Source: an uncultured Verrucomicrobia subdivision 3 bacterium (GTDB lineage Bacteria > Verrucomicrobiota > Verrucomicrobiia > Limisphaerales > UBA11358). From it: 51,805 nucleotides of DNA. Every line of letters starts with the position of its first letter. Position 1 is the first letter of the stretch. Shown in pieces: positions 1-8,248 of the stretch. The notes beneath the pieces were generated by a model that had not been told where the DNA came from, did no database searches, and worked only from the letters and a program-made list of their open reading frames with translations. The translations under genes were made by a program, and so were the position numbers. The stretch lies in assembly GCA_903850425.1 (NCBI GenBank), contig CAINLR010000167.1, forward strand, positions 1 to 51,805. Direction: 5' to 3'.

Positions 1-605
1 CGTATCCGTTGATGGTGCGGAATTTTCAGCGCATTATCGGCGACGAAGCCCGCGCACAGATTTTGGAAAAGGAAAAGCGCCTGCCGGACATGCTCATCGC
101 CTGCGTCGGCGGCGGCTCCAACGCCATCGGCCTGTTCTATCCGTTCCTCGACGACCAGTCCGTGAAGCTCGTCGGTGTGGAAGCTGGCGGCCTCGGCATC
201 AAGCCCGAACAGCACGCGGCGCGGTTTCAGGGCGGCTCGCTCGGCGTGTTGCAGGGCACGCGCAGCTACATTTTGCAGGACGAATTCGGCCAGATCCAGT
301 CCACGCACAGCGTCAGCGCCGGACTCGATTACGCCGCCGTCGGGCCGGAACACGCATGGTTGCGCGACGCCAGCCGCGCCGAATACACCTACGCCACCGA
401 CGACCAGGCGCTCGCCGCCTTCATGAAACTCGCGCGGCTCGAAGGCATCATCCCCGCGCTGGAAAGCTCGCACGCCGTCGCTGAGTGCATGGTGCGCGCG
501 CCGAAGATGAGCAAAGACGAACTCATCATCGTGAACCTCTCCGGCCGCGGCGACAAAGACGTGGCGCAAGTGGCGGCGAAGGTGAATTTGCAAATGCCCA
601 AATGA
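1..605 (+). CDS. trpB: Tryptophan synthase beta chain, 3' part
   Basis: This is the C-terminal half of the PLP enzyme that condenses indole with serine in the last step of tryptophan synthesis. The reading frame is open from the window edge (codon frame starts at base 3) and begins in the conserved YPxMVRxFQ stretch of TrpB. The glycine-rich phosphate-binding loop GGGSNA follows at bases 108-125, and the E(S)SHA motif and the terminal NLSGRGDKD motif are both present. About half of the usual roughly 400 residues are outside the window. The last 74 bases recur at 1181-1254 behind the next gene, so the 3' end has been duplicated. Assignment is from motif recognition and is firm. Confidence 0.93.
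   Translation, partial: YPLMVRNFQRIIGDEARAQILEKEKRLPDMLIACVGGGSNAIGLFYPFLDDQSVKLVGVEAGGLGIKPEQHAARFQGGSLGVLQGTRSYILQDEFGQIQSTHSVSAGLDYAAVGPEHAWLRDASRAEYTYATDDQALAAFMKLARLEGIIPALESSHAVAECMVRAPKMSKDELIIVNLSGRGDKDVAQVAAKVNLQMPK
532..605 (+). repeat. 74-bp direct repeat, copy A (3' end of trpB)
   Basis: Bases 532-605 encode the last residues of TrpB including its stop. By direct alignment they match 1181-1254 at 69 of 74 positions without gaps. The pair brackets the Uma2 gene. This looks like a duplication made when that gene entered the locus, or a trace of a second trpB copy. Confidence 0.9.
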
Positions 606-622
606 TTTGATAACTTGTTTCC

Positions 623-1183
623 ATGCTGGTTCAGACACAACATCGTTTCAGCGTAAAGGATTACTACCGCATGGCGGAAGGCGGCGTTCTGCGTCCCGAT
701 GCACGCGTGGAATTGCTCGACGGAAAGATCATTGATATGTCACCCATTGGTCCATTTCACGGCGGCCTGGTCAACCGGCTGATCCGGGTGTTCAACAAAA
801 TTTCCAAGGGCCGCTGGACGTTGTCCGCCCGAAACCCGCTGCGCCTCGACGACCATTCCGAGCCGGAGCCGGACGTGATGCTGCTCAAGCCGGCGGCGGA
901 CGATTACACCAGCCGCCATCCGCAGCCGGACGATGTGTTTCTGCTGATCGAAGTTTCCGACACCACGCTGGAATATGATCGCGCGGAAAAACTTCCCGCC
1001 TACGGACGCGCGGGCGTGGCCGAGGTGTGGATTGTGAACCTGCATGATGCGGTGGTTGAAATTTATCGTGAGCCGCACTTCACCGGCTACGGTTCAAAGA
1101 CCATGTTGAACGTCGGCGAAAAGATTTCGCCGCTGGCCTTTCCCGACGCAATTGTGGACGTGGCGGAATTGCTGAAACGCTGA
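623..1183 (+). CDS. Uma2-family restriction-endonuclease-like protein
   Basis: A 186-aa protein of the Uma2 (DUF820) family, a PD-(D/E)XK nuclease fold that is often found in large paralogous sets and whose biological role is not settled. Visible family signatures are the N-terminal VELLDGKIIDMSP segment (about residues 29-41), the EPEPDV motif (about 79-84), LLIEVSDTTLEYD (about 106-118) and the K-x(3)-YGRAGVAEVWIVN strand. These include the acidic and lysine residues expected of the active site. The ATG at 623 lies 18 bases after the trpB stop. The TGA stop is the first three bases of the second trpB-end repeat, so the gene sits exactly between the two 74-bp copies. This suggests late arrival in the trp locus. 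Confidence 0.85.
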   Translation: MLVQTQHRFSVKDYYRMAEGGVLRPDARVELLDGKIIDMSPIGPFHGGLVNRLIRVFNKISKGRWTLSARNPLRLDDHSEPEPDVMLLKPAADDYTSRHPQPDDVFLLIEVSDTTLEYDRAEKLPAYGRAGVAEVWIVNLHDAVVEIYREPHFTGYGSKTMLNVGEKISPLAFPDAIVDVAELLKR

Positions 1184-1254
1184 ACCTCTCCGGCCGCGGC
1201 GACAAAGACGTGGCGCAAGTCGCGGCGAAGGTGAAGCTGGAAATGCCGAAATGA
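1181..1254 (+). repeat. 74-bp direct repeat, copy B (orphan trpB 3' end)
   Basis: This copy has the same sequence as bases 532-605 apart from five substitutions, and it again ends in an in-frame TGA. It is not attached to a trpB body. Its first three bases provide the stop codon of the Uma2 gene. It may be the original end of trpB, displaced by the insertion, or a remnant of another copy. Confidence 0.88.
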
Positions 1255-1255
1255 A

Positions 1256-1948
1256 TTAAATCTTCGGCTTTAGTTCACCGTTCTTGAGTCGCTCAATTTT
1301 TTCCATACAGGATTGAAGTTCCGTCGCCGTCAGAAATGATTCGCGATAAAGCGTCCGCAGAAAATCATCCGCGCTCGAATCATTTTTTCGGTTGTTACAC
1401 TCACGGCAAGCAGCAACCAAATTACGATAGCTGTTGTTTCCTTCTGGACGGGAGACAATGTGTTCAATGACGTAATTTTCGGAGTTCAGGCTTCGCTTAC
1501 AATAGAAACAGTGATGAGATTCGCGCTCTAAAATAAAGGGGCGATTCTCTGGAACGGAAAAGAAATCCATGTCTTCAATGCTAACTGCAGAAGCTTCGTC
1601 TGCTGGAGATGTAATCACGCCGGGAATCTCTGATGGAAGTTTCAAACGCAAGCGACGACCAGTGCGCTCACTGGAAACAATTTCAATGCAGCCTTTGGAT
1701 TTCAAAGACTGTAATTTTTCATAAGCCGAATTTTCCGACATCGGCTTTCCCTTCTCCCCAATTCCACAAGCCATTCGTGCCCGCGCCGATTTGAAGCCAA
1801 TTACAACTTCATCCAGACCAAGCAAGCGGCTGTGGCGAAAAATGTAGAGGTAAAGAGCTTGCTCGTAAGTGTCGAGCTTTGGAGCGAGAAAATCATGAAA
1901 CTGCTCAATGAATAGTTTGAGATCAATGTTTGAGGACTCGTTGCTCAC
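1256..1948 (-). CDS. HNH endonuclease with N-terminal helical/winged-helix region
   Basis: A 230-aa protein. The C-terminal part holds a clear HNH nuclease: a CFYC zinc knuckle, then VIEHIVS with the catalytic His, a conserved NNSYRNLV stretch, and the second CRECN knuckle followed by RK (roughly residues 148-192). The N-terminal 110 residues are helical and resemble a winged-helix DNA-binding region (about 30-105). The gene is visibly richer in A+T than its neighbours. It is divergent from the remnant at 2012, and its 5' end abuts it. A role as a stand-alone mobile nuclease or a defence nuclease is possible; the sequence does not decide. The family is certain, the substrate unknown. Confidence 0.82.
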   Translation of the reverse strand: MSNESSNIDLKLFIEQFHDFLAPKLDTYEQALYLYIFRHSRLLGLDEVVIGFKSARARMACGIGEKGKPMSENSAYEKLQSLKSKGCIEIVSSERTGRRLRLKLPSEIPGVITSPADEASAVSIEDMDFFSVPENRPFILERESHHCFYCKRSLNSENYVIEHIVSRPEGNNSYRNLVAACRECNNRKNDSSADDFLRTLYRESFLTATELQSCMEKIERLKNGELKPKI

Positions 1949-2011
1949 GGATTCAGCTTACGACGAGCGTTTTTGGAATCAATACTGGAATCGAGCGTGC
2001 GGAAAAGTGGC

Positions 2012-2211
2012 GCAAACTTTTCCCCATCACCTTGACGGATCACGCGACGTTGAAAAAATGGGAGTGCCTGGACTCGGCCACCGGCGCAGCTTTAACGGCA
2101 GCCGTCCGCAAACATCACCTCCCCGATTTCTCGAACTGGAAAAACCACGACGCCTTTGAACGCGCCTTCGCCCGGCTGGAAAAAAATTTGCGCACCAGCA
2201 TCGGCAAATAA
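2012..2211 (+). pseudogene. Gene remnant, copy 1 of a duplicated segment
   Basis: The frame ending at 2211 encodes a C-terminal fragment of about 65 residues with the core KKWECLDSATGAALTAAV. I do not recognise the family. Bases 2012-2174 match 2401-2563 without gaps across 163 bp, with scattered substitutions. A third, shorter piece of the same segment (end portion only) occurs at 4870-4909. No convincing start codon belongs to it: the open frame runs back into the divergent HNH gene. I read it as the tail of a gene broken by insertion and then duplicated. Confidence 0.6.
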
Positions 2212-2213
2212 TC

Positions 2214-2397
2214 GTCCCGCAGGGACAACCGGAAATTAGCCAGACACGAAGTGTCTGGAAACGCCCCAAACAAATTTCCGTCCTGAAAGGACGACGGAAC
2301 ATTCGCGCCCGCCATCGTGCCTTCAGCACGAATCCATTCTGCTCATCGCCACCAGCCACTTCGTAGCTGGCTAATTTCCCTCCGTCGCTTCGCGACG
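2214..2397. repeat. Hairpin array within a 149-bp inverted-repeat element
   Basis: Six short perfect or near-perfect hairpins follow one another: 2214-2226, 2240-2258, 2279-2293, 2316-2330, 2352-2370 and 2383-2397. Most have stems of 5-8 bp and loops of 3-5 bases. A 13-bp terminal inverted repeat (2231-2243 with 2367-2379) frames the middle four, giving an element of about 149 bp. Its size and architecture match two other elements in the window (8052-8194 and 33435-33580). It carries no gene. It is probably a MITE- or REP/BIME-like sequence spread by an enzyme encoded elsewhere. Confidence 0.75.
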
Positions 2398-2400
2398 CCC

Positions 2401-2563
2401 GCAAACTTTTCCCGATCCCGTTGACGGATTACGCACCGTTGAAAAAATGGGCGTGCCTGGACTCGGCCACCGGCGCAGCTTTAACGGCAGCCGTCCGCAA
2501 CTATCCCCTCCCCGATTTCTCGAACTGGAAGAACCACGCCGCCTTTGCCCGCGCCTTCGCCCG
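2401..2563 (+). pseudogene. Gene remnant, copy 2 of the duplicated segment
   Basis: This is the same 163-bp segment as 2012-2174 with about a dozen and a half substitutions and no gaps. It can still be read in frame as LKKWACLDSATGAALTAAV followed by the shared WKNHAAFARAFAR region, but it then runs into unrelated sequence. The hairpin array lies exactly between the two copies. Confidence 0.6.
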
Positions 2564-2640
2564 TTCACTTTTTTCGGCACTATTCACCGGATTATCGGCG
2601 CAATAAATGCTCAGTTAAGCACACGGATTCTGTATCCCAG

Positions 2641-4707
2641 ATGAATATTTGCCGACATGACCGTTTGCGCACCTGTATGGTGGCGCTGGCTTTCTGCGTC
2701 TATCTGCAGTTCGGCGGCGAGGTCCGCGGGGCACAAACGTATGATTTCGGTTTCATTCCCATGGGCGTGACCAACAAGGTGAGCGGTTTCAGTTTTGCCG
2801 GCGGCTCGAATCTGTTCATGCAATCGGAAACTTTCATCGGTCCCAATGCCGCTGATTTTCAAACCAGTTCAAACTATGCCGGACAATTTCTTCCGACCGG
2901 CCAGAATCATCTGTATTCGCTGAGTTTCATCCCGCAAACACTGGGTTTTGAATCAGCAGGCCTCACTAATTATGAGACGCCCGATCCGCCCTACGGTGGC
3001 GGCATCTTGTATCTTCAAGGCGTCGGTATGCCTGCCAGCCGGCCCGGCAGCGGACCGGTCGTGCCGGAGCTGGCACCGCTGGAATCGGCCATGACCAATT
3101 TTCTGGTCGCCCATAATTTTGAGGCTGGCACGCTGGCTTTGATGAAAGACAGCAAGCTGGTGTTTCGCCAGGGCTACGGCTGGCGGGATAATAATTTCAC
3201 CAAGGTCATCCACCCGGATAATCTGTTTCGGCTCGCCAGTGTGTCGAAGATGCTGACAGCGTCGTCCATTTACAAACTCGTGGCGGCGGGAAAAATCACC
3301 ACCAGCACCAAGATTTATGATTATCTCGGTATCCAGCCGTGGGGTGGGGTGCTGGGCGACAGCCGCATCACGAACATCACCGTGCAACATCTGCTCGATC
3401 ATGCCGGCGGTTGGAATCAGTATAACTACAATCCGCCTTTCGACCCGGTATTCCGCACCGTCCAAATTTCCACGAACATGGGCCTGAATTATCCGGCGGG
3501 GCCGACGAACGTCATCAGTTGGATGTTTTCCAAGCCGCTCGACTTCGCGCCGGGCACTACGAACGTCTATTGCAATCTTGGCTACTTGATCCTGGGCCGC
3601 GTGATTGAAAAGGCCAGCGGCAAAATTTACATGGATTTCATCCAGCAGGACCTGCTCGGCAATGCCGGGTTGACGAACATTCTCGGCTTCACCAATGTCG
3701 TCCAATCGCACAGCCGCCCCGGCGATCTTGCGCCGTGGGAAATCTGGTATGCCGACACCCCGCAGTTTTTGAGCCGGTCCGCCGTGGACTTTCCCACCAA
3801 CCTCAATGTGCGCGTGGTTGATGGTGCAGGATATTATGAAGCCTATGATTCGTGCGCCGGGTTGAGCGCCTCGGCCGTCGGGCTGTGTCATTATCTGCAA
3901 AATTATCTGGAAGGCTACAACGCGCGGGTTCCCGGTTCCGCTTTCAGTTGGGACTATCTGTTTTATGGCAGTCTGGCGGGTGCCAGTTCCGTGCTCTCGC
4001 AAAATGTCACCCAGACTTCCTCCTCGACGAACGGCGTGGAATTTGCCGCGCTGTTCAACGAACGCTACGACTTGGTTGAAGGTGCCAACATCGCGGCCTT
4101 CACCGCCATCACCAATGCCATTGCCGGCATCAGTTCTTGGCCAGCCAATGGTGGCGGCATGATTCAATGGTCCACGACCTCCACTAACATCAACAAGAAC
4201 GGCGGCTTCATCAACATTCCATTGACCCGCACCGGCGCGAACAACCTCACCGTCAAAGTCAGCTACACCACCTATGCGTTCACTGCGACCAGCTCTAATT
4301 TCTTCCCCGTTTCCGGCGTCGTTACGTTCGGCTCCGGCGTCACGAGCAAGAATATTACGATTCCCATTCTGGACGACCGCGTCATTGACCCGCCGCGGCA
4401 GTTTTCCCTCGAACTGATCTCCGCTTCCGGTGGCGCGTGGCTGGGCGACAATGTGACGTGCATGGTGAATATTCTGGATACTAACACGCCGCCCGCCTTC
4501 ACCGGCCAACCGGTCGTGCTGCCCAACGGCAACTTCCAATTTCAAACGCTGTGCAGCACCGGCCTGATCCAGACCGTGCAGTTTTCCACGAACCTCTCGG
4601 ATTGGCTGCCGCTGCAAACCGTCACAAACGCAAACGCTATCACCACCTTCGTTGATACCAACAGCAACGGACACAGCGCACGTTTTTATCGCGTGGCTGT
4701 TCCGTAA
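2641..4707 (+). CDS. Secreted serine hydrolase (class C beta-lactamase-like) with Calx-beta module
   Basis: A 688-aa protein if started at the ATG at 2641, which places a signal peptide at the N-terminus (hydrophobic MVALAFCVYLQF, likely cleavage near VRGA). Residues about 140-500 form a beta-lactamase/DD-peptidase-like domain. It has an SxxK motif (SVSK, encoded near 3240) and a YxN motif (YCN, encoded near 3569). The third motif, normally H/KxG before the SLxG turn, appears as FYG near 3961, so the usual basic residue may be missing. Residues about 510-620 resemble a Calx-beta domain. The end (QFSTNLSDWLPLQ to FYRVAVP) is a C-terminal module common on Verrucomicrobial exported proteins. Substrate unknown; esterase or peptidase activity is an inference. 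Confidence 0.8.
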   Translation: MNICRHDRLRTCMVALAFCVYLQFGGEVRGAQTYDFGFIPMGVTNKVSGFSFAGGSNLFMQSETFIGPNAADFQTSSNYAGQFLPTGQNHLYSLSFIPQTLGFESAGLTNYETPDPPYGGGILYLQGVGMPASRPGSGPVVPELAPLESAMTNFLVAHNFEAGTLALMKDSKLVFRQGYGWRDNNFTKVIHPDNLFRLASVSKMLTASSIYKLVAAGKITTSTKIYDYLGIQPWGGVLGDSRITNITVQHLLDHAGGWNQYNYNPPFDPVFRTVQISTNMGLNYPAGPTNVISWMFSKPLDFAPGTTNVYCNLGYLILGRVIEKASGKIYMDFIQQDLLGNAGLTNILGFTNVVQSHSRPGDLAPWEIWYADTPQFLSRSAVDFPTNLNVRVVDGAGYYEAYDSCAGLSASAVGLCHYLQNYLEGYNARVPGSAFSWDYLFYGSLAGASSVLSQNVTQTSSSTNGVEFAALFNERYDLVEGANIAAFTAITNAIAGISSWPANGGGMIQWSTTSTNINKNGGFINIPLTRTGANNLTVKVSYTTYAFTATSSNFFPVSGVVTFGSGVTSKNITIPILDDRVIDPPRQFSLELISASGGAWLGDNVTCMVNILDTNTPPAFTGQPVVLPNGNFQFQTLCSTGLIQTVQFSTNLSDWLPLQTVTNANAITTFVDTNSNGHSARFYRVAVP

Positions 4708-5068
4708 GATCAGTCGGAGCCGCCTTTATTTATTGTCGCAATCATCATCTCCTCGGTTTTTTAGCTGCGCTGTCAGCGCCGTTCCTGGCGGACGGCCACC
4801 ATGGGAATCCGGCTCGTGAGAACGCTCGACCCACCGTCGCCGGTCACAGACCGCCGCTACCAAACCCCGCCGCCTTTGCCTTCGCGCGGCTGGAAAAAGA
4901 TTTGCGCACTTGCAACTCGTCGTAGCCGACGTAAGGAGGCTCCATCTGAAAAGCGACAGGCGGAAAGCAGAAAAGCGCAAACAAGTTTGAGCCTCCGCAC
5001 GTCGCCTGCTACGGGTCGCCGCCATAAAACCTTGCGTTTGCAAACCAGTCGGCTTTCCTGATGCCCAC
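4708..5068. other. Intergenic region with a gene remnant and an inverted repeat
   Basis: I see no intact gene in these 361 bases. Bases 4870-4909 repeat the end of the remnant described at 2012-2211, with a 6-bp deletion. Bases 4921-4942 and 4989-5013 are imperfect inverted repeats of 22 and 25 bp around a 46-bp centre, forming a palindromic element of about 93 bp. The rest shows no recognised structure. Confidence 0.6.
4921..5013. repeat. 93-bp element with 22/25-bp terminal inverted repeats
   Basis: The left arm 4921-4942 and the right arm 4989-5013 pair over nearly their whole length, apart from a 3-base bulge and two mismatches. The centre is non-coding. It differs in sequence and size from the 146-bp hairpin elements, so it looks like a second palindromic repeat family. 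Confidence 0.65.
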
Positions 5069-5773
5069 GTGAATACAGTTGAAAACATCGCAGGCACGAG
5101 TCCGCGCCGGATCAATTATTGGCGGCTCTGGATTTTCGACACCGTGCTGGTGAGCGCGGGCCTGCTTTTTTTCCTCGCCACGCAATACGGCACCTACGAG
5201 TTCTTCGGCAAAGCCTGCGCGATGGCGTTGTTGCCGTTGATTCCGGTCATCGTGTTGGTCGGGGGTGCCGGCAGCACGGTCTTCGCCCTGACCAAGGTCT
5301 GGATCGAGAAACGCTCGTTGCCGCGGCCGACGGCGCTGGCGTTGCTGGTCGGCCCCGCGCTGGTGGTGACGCTGTTGCTCGTGCTGCTGGGCACGGGCAA
5401 ATCCTACAGGCACCGGCTGGCTTACATTTGTCTGGGGAACACACCCGCCGCCGCCAGCCAGGTGCAAGTGGCGGGTTATTCCACATTTCTCCGCAGCGAA
5501 TGGCTGGCCGTTTTCAACGTGGACCAAAAGAGTTTCCAGACTTTTGTCACCGGCGCAAAACTGCAGCCGGGCGCGAGGCTTGAATTCAGCCGGATGGTCG
5601 AACGGTCCGCGCATAAAGGAACCAAGCTGGTCGCAAATCTGCCGCCGTTGACCAACTCGCTTTACTTCCAGCGCGTCTTCAAGGAAGCGGAGGAACACCA
5701 GCGCGGTGGCGTGTATGCGGTGTTTGACCCCGCCACTTCCACGGCGGTGATTTTTCGGGAATACCATGATTGA
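5069..5773 (+). CDS. Uncharacterised inner-membrane protein
   Basis: A 234-aa protein that I do not recognise. It has three predicted membrane segments (about residues 22-44, 50-73 and 87-108) followed by a soluble C-terminal domain of about 120 residues with a single Cys. The GTG at 5069 is the only start that keeps the first membrane segment; no strong ribosome site precedes it. The next gene follows after 107 bases on the same strand, so the two may be co-transcribed. No catalytic motif is visible. Confidence 0.6.
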   Translation: MNTVENIAGTSPRRINYWRLWIFDTVLVSAGLLFFLATQYGTYEFFGKACAMALLPLIPVIVLVGGAGSTVFALTKVWIEKRSLPRPTALALLVGPALVVTLLLVLLGTGKSYRHRLAYICLGNTPAAASQVQVAGYSTFLRSEWLAVFNVDQKSFQTFVTGAKLQPGARLEFSRMVERSAHKGTKLVANLPPLTNSLYFQRVFKEAEEHQRGGVYAVFDPATSTAVIFREYHD

Positions 5774-5880
5774 GTTGCGCGGTGACGGCTCGCACGGGCG
5801 CAAGCCGGTCGCCTTGAAGCGCGCCGGCGCACGGCTGAAAAATTCTTTGCGGCGGCACCCCTTTCCCGGAGAATTGAGCC

Positions 5881-6900
5881 ATGAAGAAAACGTCGCTCCG
5901 GTGGACGGCTCAAACCTTTCTCTTGCTGGCGATGTCGGTCGGCACGATCCACGCGCCGGCGCAGACCAACGTCGCATTTCAAATGGCCGGCACCGTCACG
6001 CGCCCGGACGACGGCTGCAATCAAGCGGTCGTCGTGTTGTGCGACCAGGCTTCCGGCGAACCGCTTTGCCGGCAAAACTTGCAGCCGTTCACGTCGGTCA
6101 TGGGCACGACCAATGAGCAATTCGCGATGGACTGGCTCCAAGCGATTCCCGACGCCACCGGGCATTTTGAGTTTAACAATCTGCCGGCAGGAAATTATAT
6201 CGTCGTGGCGCAAGCGTGGCCCGGTTCGTCGCAACCGACTAATATATTAAATTTTCGCGGGGAAACCGTGCATCTCCTCGGCCGGGCTGAAATCGCCGTG
6301 CCTTCGGCCGCGGCGCGCCAAGTGAAGTTCATCGCACCCGGCACCAACACCATTCAGTTCGACCAGCAATTTCCCAACGACGACGGATTCTTGATGTTGG
6401 GCACCCAACCGCCACGCGGCGATCCGGTGCTGGCGTGGCTCGGCTGGGGCACTAATTTCATCCGCCATCTCATCGGCTGTAACGCGATGCCGCGCGGCCG
6501 CACGGCCGTCCACGGTTTGCCGGCAGAAACTTACGCGGCCATTTTCATGAATGACGACAGCCCGGGATTTGGTGCCATGCGCCTCCCGTTTCGCGCCACG
6601 AATCCGGTCAAAATGCCCATCGTGGCGGGCTGGTCGGATGGCTATAAGACGCCGCCGACCAACCTGGTGTGGCTCGTGGAATGGCTGCAAACGCACAAGT
6701 TCAAGATAGACGAACTGCTGGGCATCTCGGCGAAGCCCAAAGCACGAGCGACCTTCTTTGAAAAGGAGTGCGAGCAGGCCCGGCTGGTCCTGCCGATTTG
6801 GGAAAAAGAAATCGTCCTGCCCACCGGCCAGAAAACGCGCGTGGTGGATTTGCTGACGGCCTTGGGCTACGCGCGGCTCAGCGGAAAATACAAAAATTGA
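5881..6900 (+). CDS. Uncharacterised secreted protein
   Basis: A 339-aa protein with a typical signal peptide (MKKTSLRW, then a hydrophobic core, cleavage likely after HAPAQ near residue 28). The ATG at 5881 is preceded by GGAGAA at a workable spacing. Residues about 35-150 look like a beta-sandwich of the carboxypeptidase-regulatory-like type, judged from the HFEFNNLPAGNYIVVAQA pattern. The remainder has no motif I recognise. It is probably periplasmic or outer-membrane associated. The function is unknown. Confidence 0.65.
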   Translation: MKKTSLRWTAQTFLLLAMSVGTIHAPAQTNVAFQMAGTVTRPDDGCNQAVVVLCDQASGEPLCRQNLQPFTSVMGTTNEQFAMDWLQAIPDATGHFEFNNLPAGNYIVVAQAWPGSSQPTNILNFRGETVHLLGRAEIAVPSAAARQVKFIAPGTNTIQFDQQFPNDDGFLMLGTQPPRGDPVLAWLGWGTNFIRHLIGCNAMPRGRTAVHGLPAETYAAIFMNDDSPGFGAMRLPFRATNPVKMPIVAGWSDGYKTPPTNLVWLVEWLQTHKFKIDELLGISAKPKARATFFEKECEQARLVLPIWEKEIVLPTGQKTRVVDLLTALGYARLSGKYKN

Positions 6901-6927
6901 TTCTGCCCGCCGCCCCGGAGCGGCGCC

Positions 6928-7947
6928 TTACTCAATTTTCCCGCCCAGTTTGCGCTCCCATTCGGCGATCTTCTTGAACAAATCCGGCAGCCGCTGCATG
7001 GCGATCATCACGCGCTTGGCTTTTTTGTCGGGCTGTGCCGGCGCGCCCAGCCAGGTTTCGCCGTCCGGAATATTGTGCATCACGCCGGACTTGGAACCGA
7101 TCGTGACTTTATTCCCGATCTTCAGATGGCCGGCGATGCCAACCTGTCCGGCGAGCACGACGTGATTGCCCAGCTTCGCGCTGCCCGCAATGCCCACCTG
7201 CGAACAGAGGAGGCAGTGTTCGCCGATCTGCACGTTGTGGCCGACTTGAACGAGGTTGTCAATTTTCGTGCCCTTGCCGACGGTGGTGGTCCCGAGCGCG
7301 CCGCGATCAATGGTCGAGCCCGCGCCGATTTCCACATCGTCGCCGATGACGGCAACCCCGACCTGCGTGACTTTGCGGTGGCTGCCGGCGTCGTAAACAT
7401 AGCCGAATCCGTCCGCGCCCACGACCGCGCCGGCATGGATGCGCACGCGCTGGCCAATCTGCGAGCGCGGATAAATGGTGACGTTGGCAAACAACTTCGT
7501 GTCGTCGCCGAGCGTGGCATCGTCACCGATGAAATCACCCGCCAGCAACGCGCACCGTGCGCCAATCTGCACGCGTTCGCCCACGGTGCAATGCGGGCCA
7601 ATGTGCGCGGTCGGATCGATGTGTGCGCTCCCCGCGATGACGGCGGACGGATGAATGCCGGCCGGCAGCGCCGGCTCCGGAAAGAACAGCGCCAGCGCCT
7701 TGGCAAATGCGATACGCCCATTGGCCACTTGGATGACAACCTTGCGCGCGGATGAAAACTTTTTCTCCGTCAGGATGGCGGTGGCGGCGCTGTTTTCGGC
7801 GGCGGTGAAGTAGTCTTCCGTTTCCGCAAACGCCAGGTCGCCAGGCTTGGCCTGGTCGGCGGTGGCGAAGCCGGTCAGCGTGGCTTGGGCGTCGCCCAGG
7901 ACGTCCCCGGCGAGCAATTCGGCGATTTCAGCGGTGGTAAAGGTCAT
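6928..7947 (-). CDS. lpxD: UDP-3-O-acylglucosamine N-acyltransferase
   Basis: LpxD adds the N-linked 3-hydroxyacyl chain to UDP-3-O-acylglucosamine in lipid A synthesis, in the cytosol. The N-terminal uridine-binding domain (about residues 1-95) is followed by a left-handed beta helix of hexapeptide repeats (about 98-290) and a helical tail. The catalytic His lies in the VQVGHN turn, and the GADGFGY segment is also typical. I chose the ATG at 7947 (MTFTTAEIAELL), which matches family N-termini and has GGAA upstream; a start at 7971 would add eight residues. It shows that the host makes LPS. It is convergent with the preceding secreted-protein gene. Confidence 0.93.
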   Translation of the reverse strand: MTFTTAEIAELLAGDVLGDAQATLTGFATADQAKPGDLAFAETEDYFTAAENSAATAILTEKKFSSARKVVIQVANGRIAFAKALALFFPEPALPAGIHPSAVIAGSAHIDPTAHIGPHCTVGERVQIGARCALLAGDFIGDDATLGDDTKLFANVTIYPRSQIGQRVRIHAGAVVGADGFGYVYDAGSHRKVTQVGVAVIGDDVEIGAGSTIDRGALGTTTVGKGTKIDNLVQVGHNVQIGEHCLLCSQVGIAGSAKLGNHVVLAGQVGIAGHLKIGNKVTIGSKSGVMHNIPDGETWLGAPAQPDKKAKRVMIAMQRLPDLFKKIAEWERKLGGKIE

Positions 7948-8051
7948 TTCAGTTCCAACTATCATAGCCACGACGGCAGGCAGTTCAATTCACAATTCAT
8001 CCGCCGAAATCACCGGGCGCGCCGCTCACTTTAGTGCCAGGCCATTTTTCT

Positions 8052-8194
8052 CATTAGCACCCGGCTTCAGCCGGGTGAACTCGGCGCGGAGAAAACAGAA
8101 ACGGTTTTAACCGTTTTCCACCGCCCGCAGCCACCAAGCCGTTGAACCGGCTTAAAGCCGGACTGCCTGTTTCCACTGAAGCCCGGTGCTAACG
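8052..8194. repeat. Palindromic hairpin element, about 143 bp
   Basis: The ends are imperfect inverted repeats (8052-8077 with 8174-8194). Inside are perfect hairpins at 8058-8077, 8099-8116 and 8147-8161. The outer hairpin and its flanking ATTAGCACC... sequence are shared with the element at 33435-33580, so this is a dispersed family. It lies between lpxD and the GT2 gene and is non-coding. Confidence 0.8.
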
Positions 8195-8248
8195 AGAGGT
8201 TGCAGGCAAGTGAAGTGAGCTGCGGCCGAATTACTCGCCGCGCCCCCG

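Noticed and set aside
2953-4674. A 573-codon minus-strand frame opposite the serine hydrolase.
   Set aside because: Its composition mirrors the real gene, and no motif or ribosome site is present.
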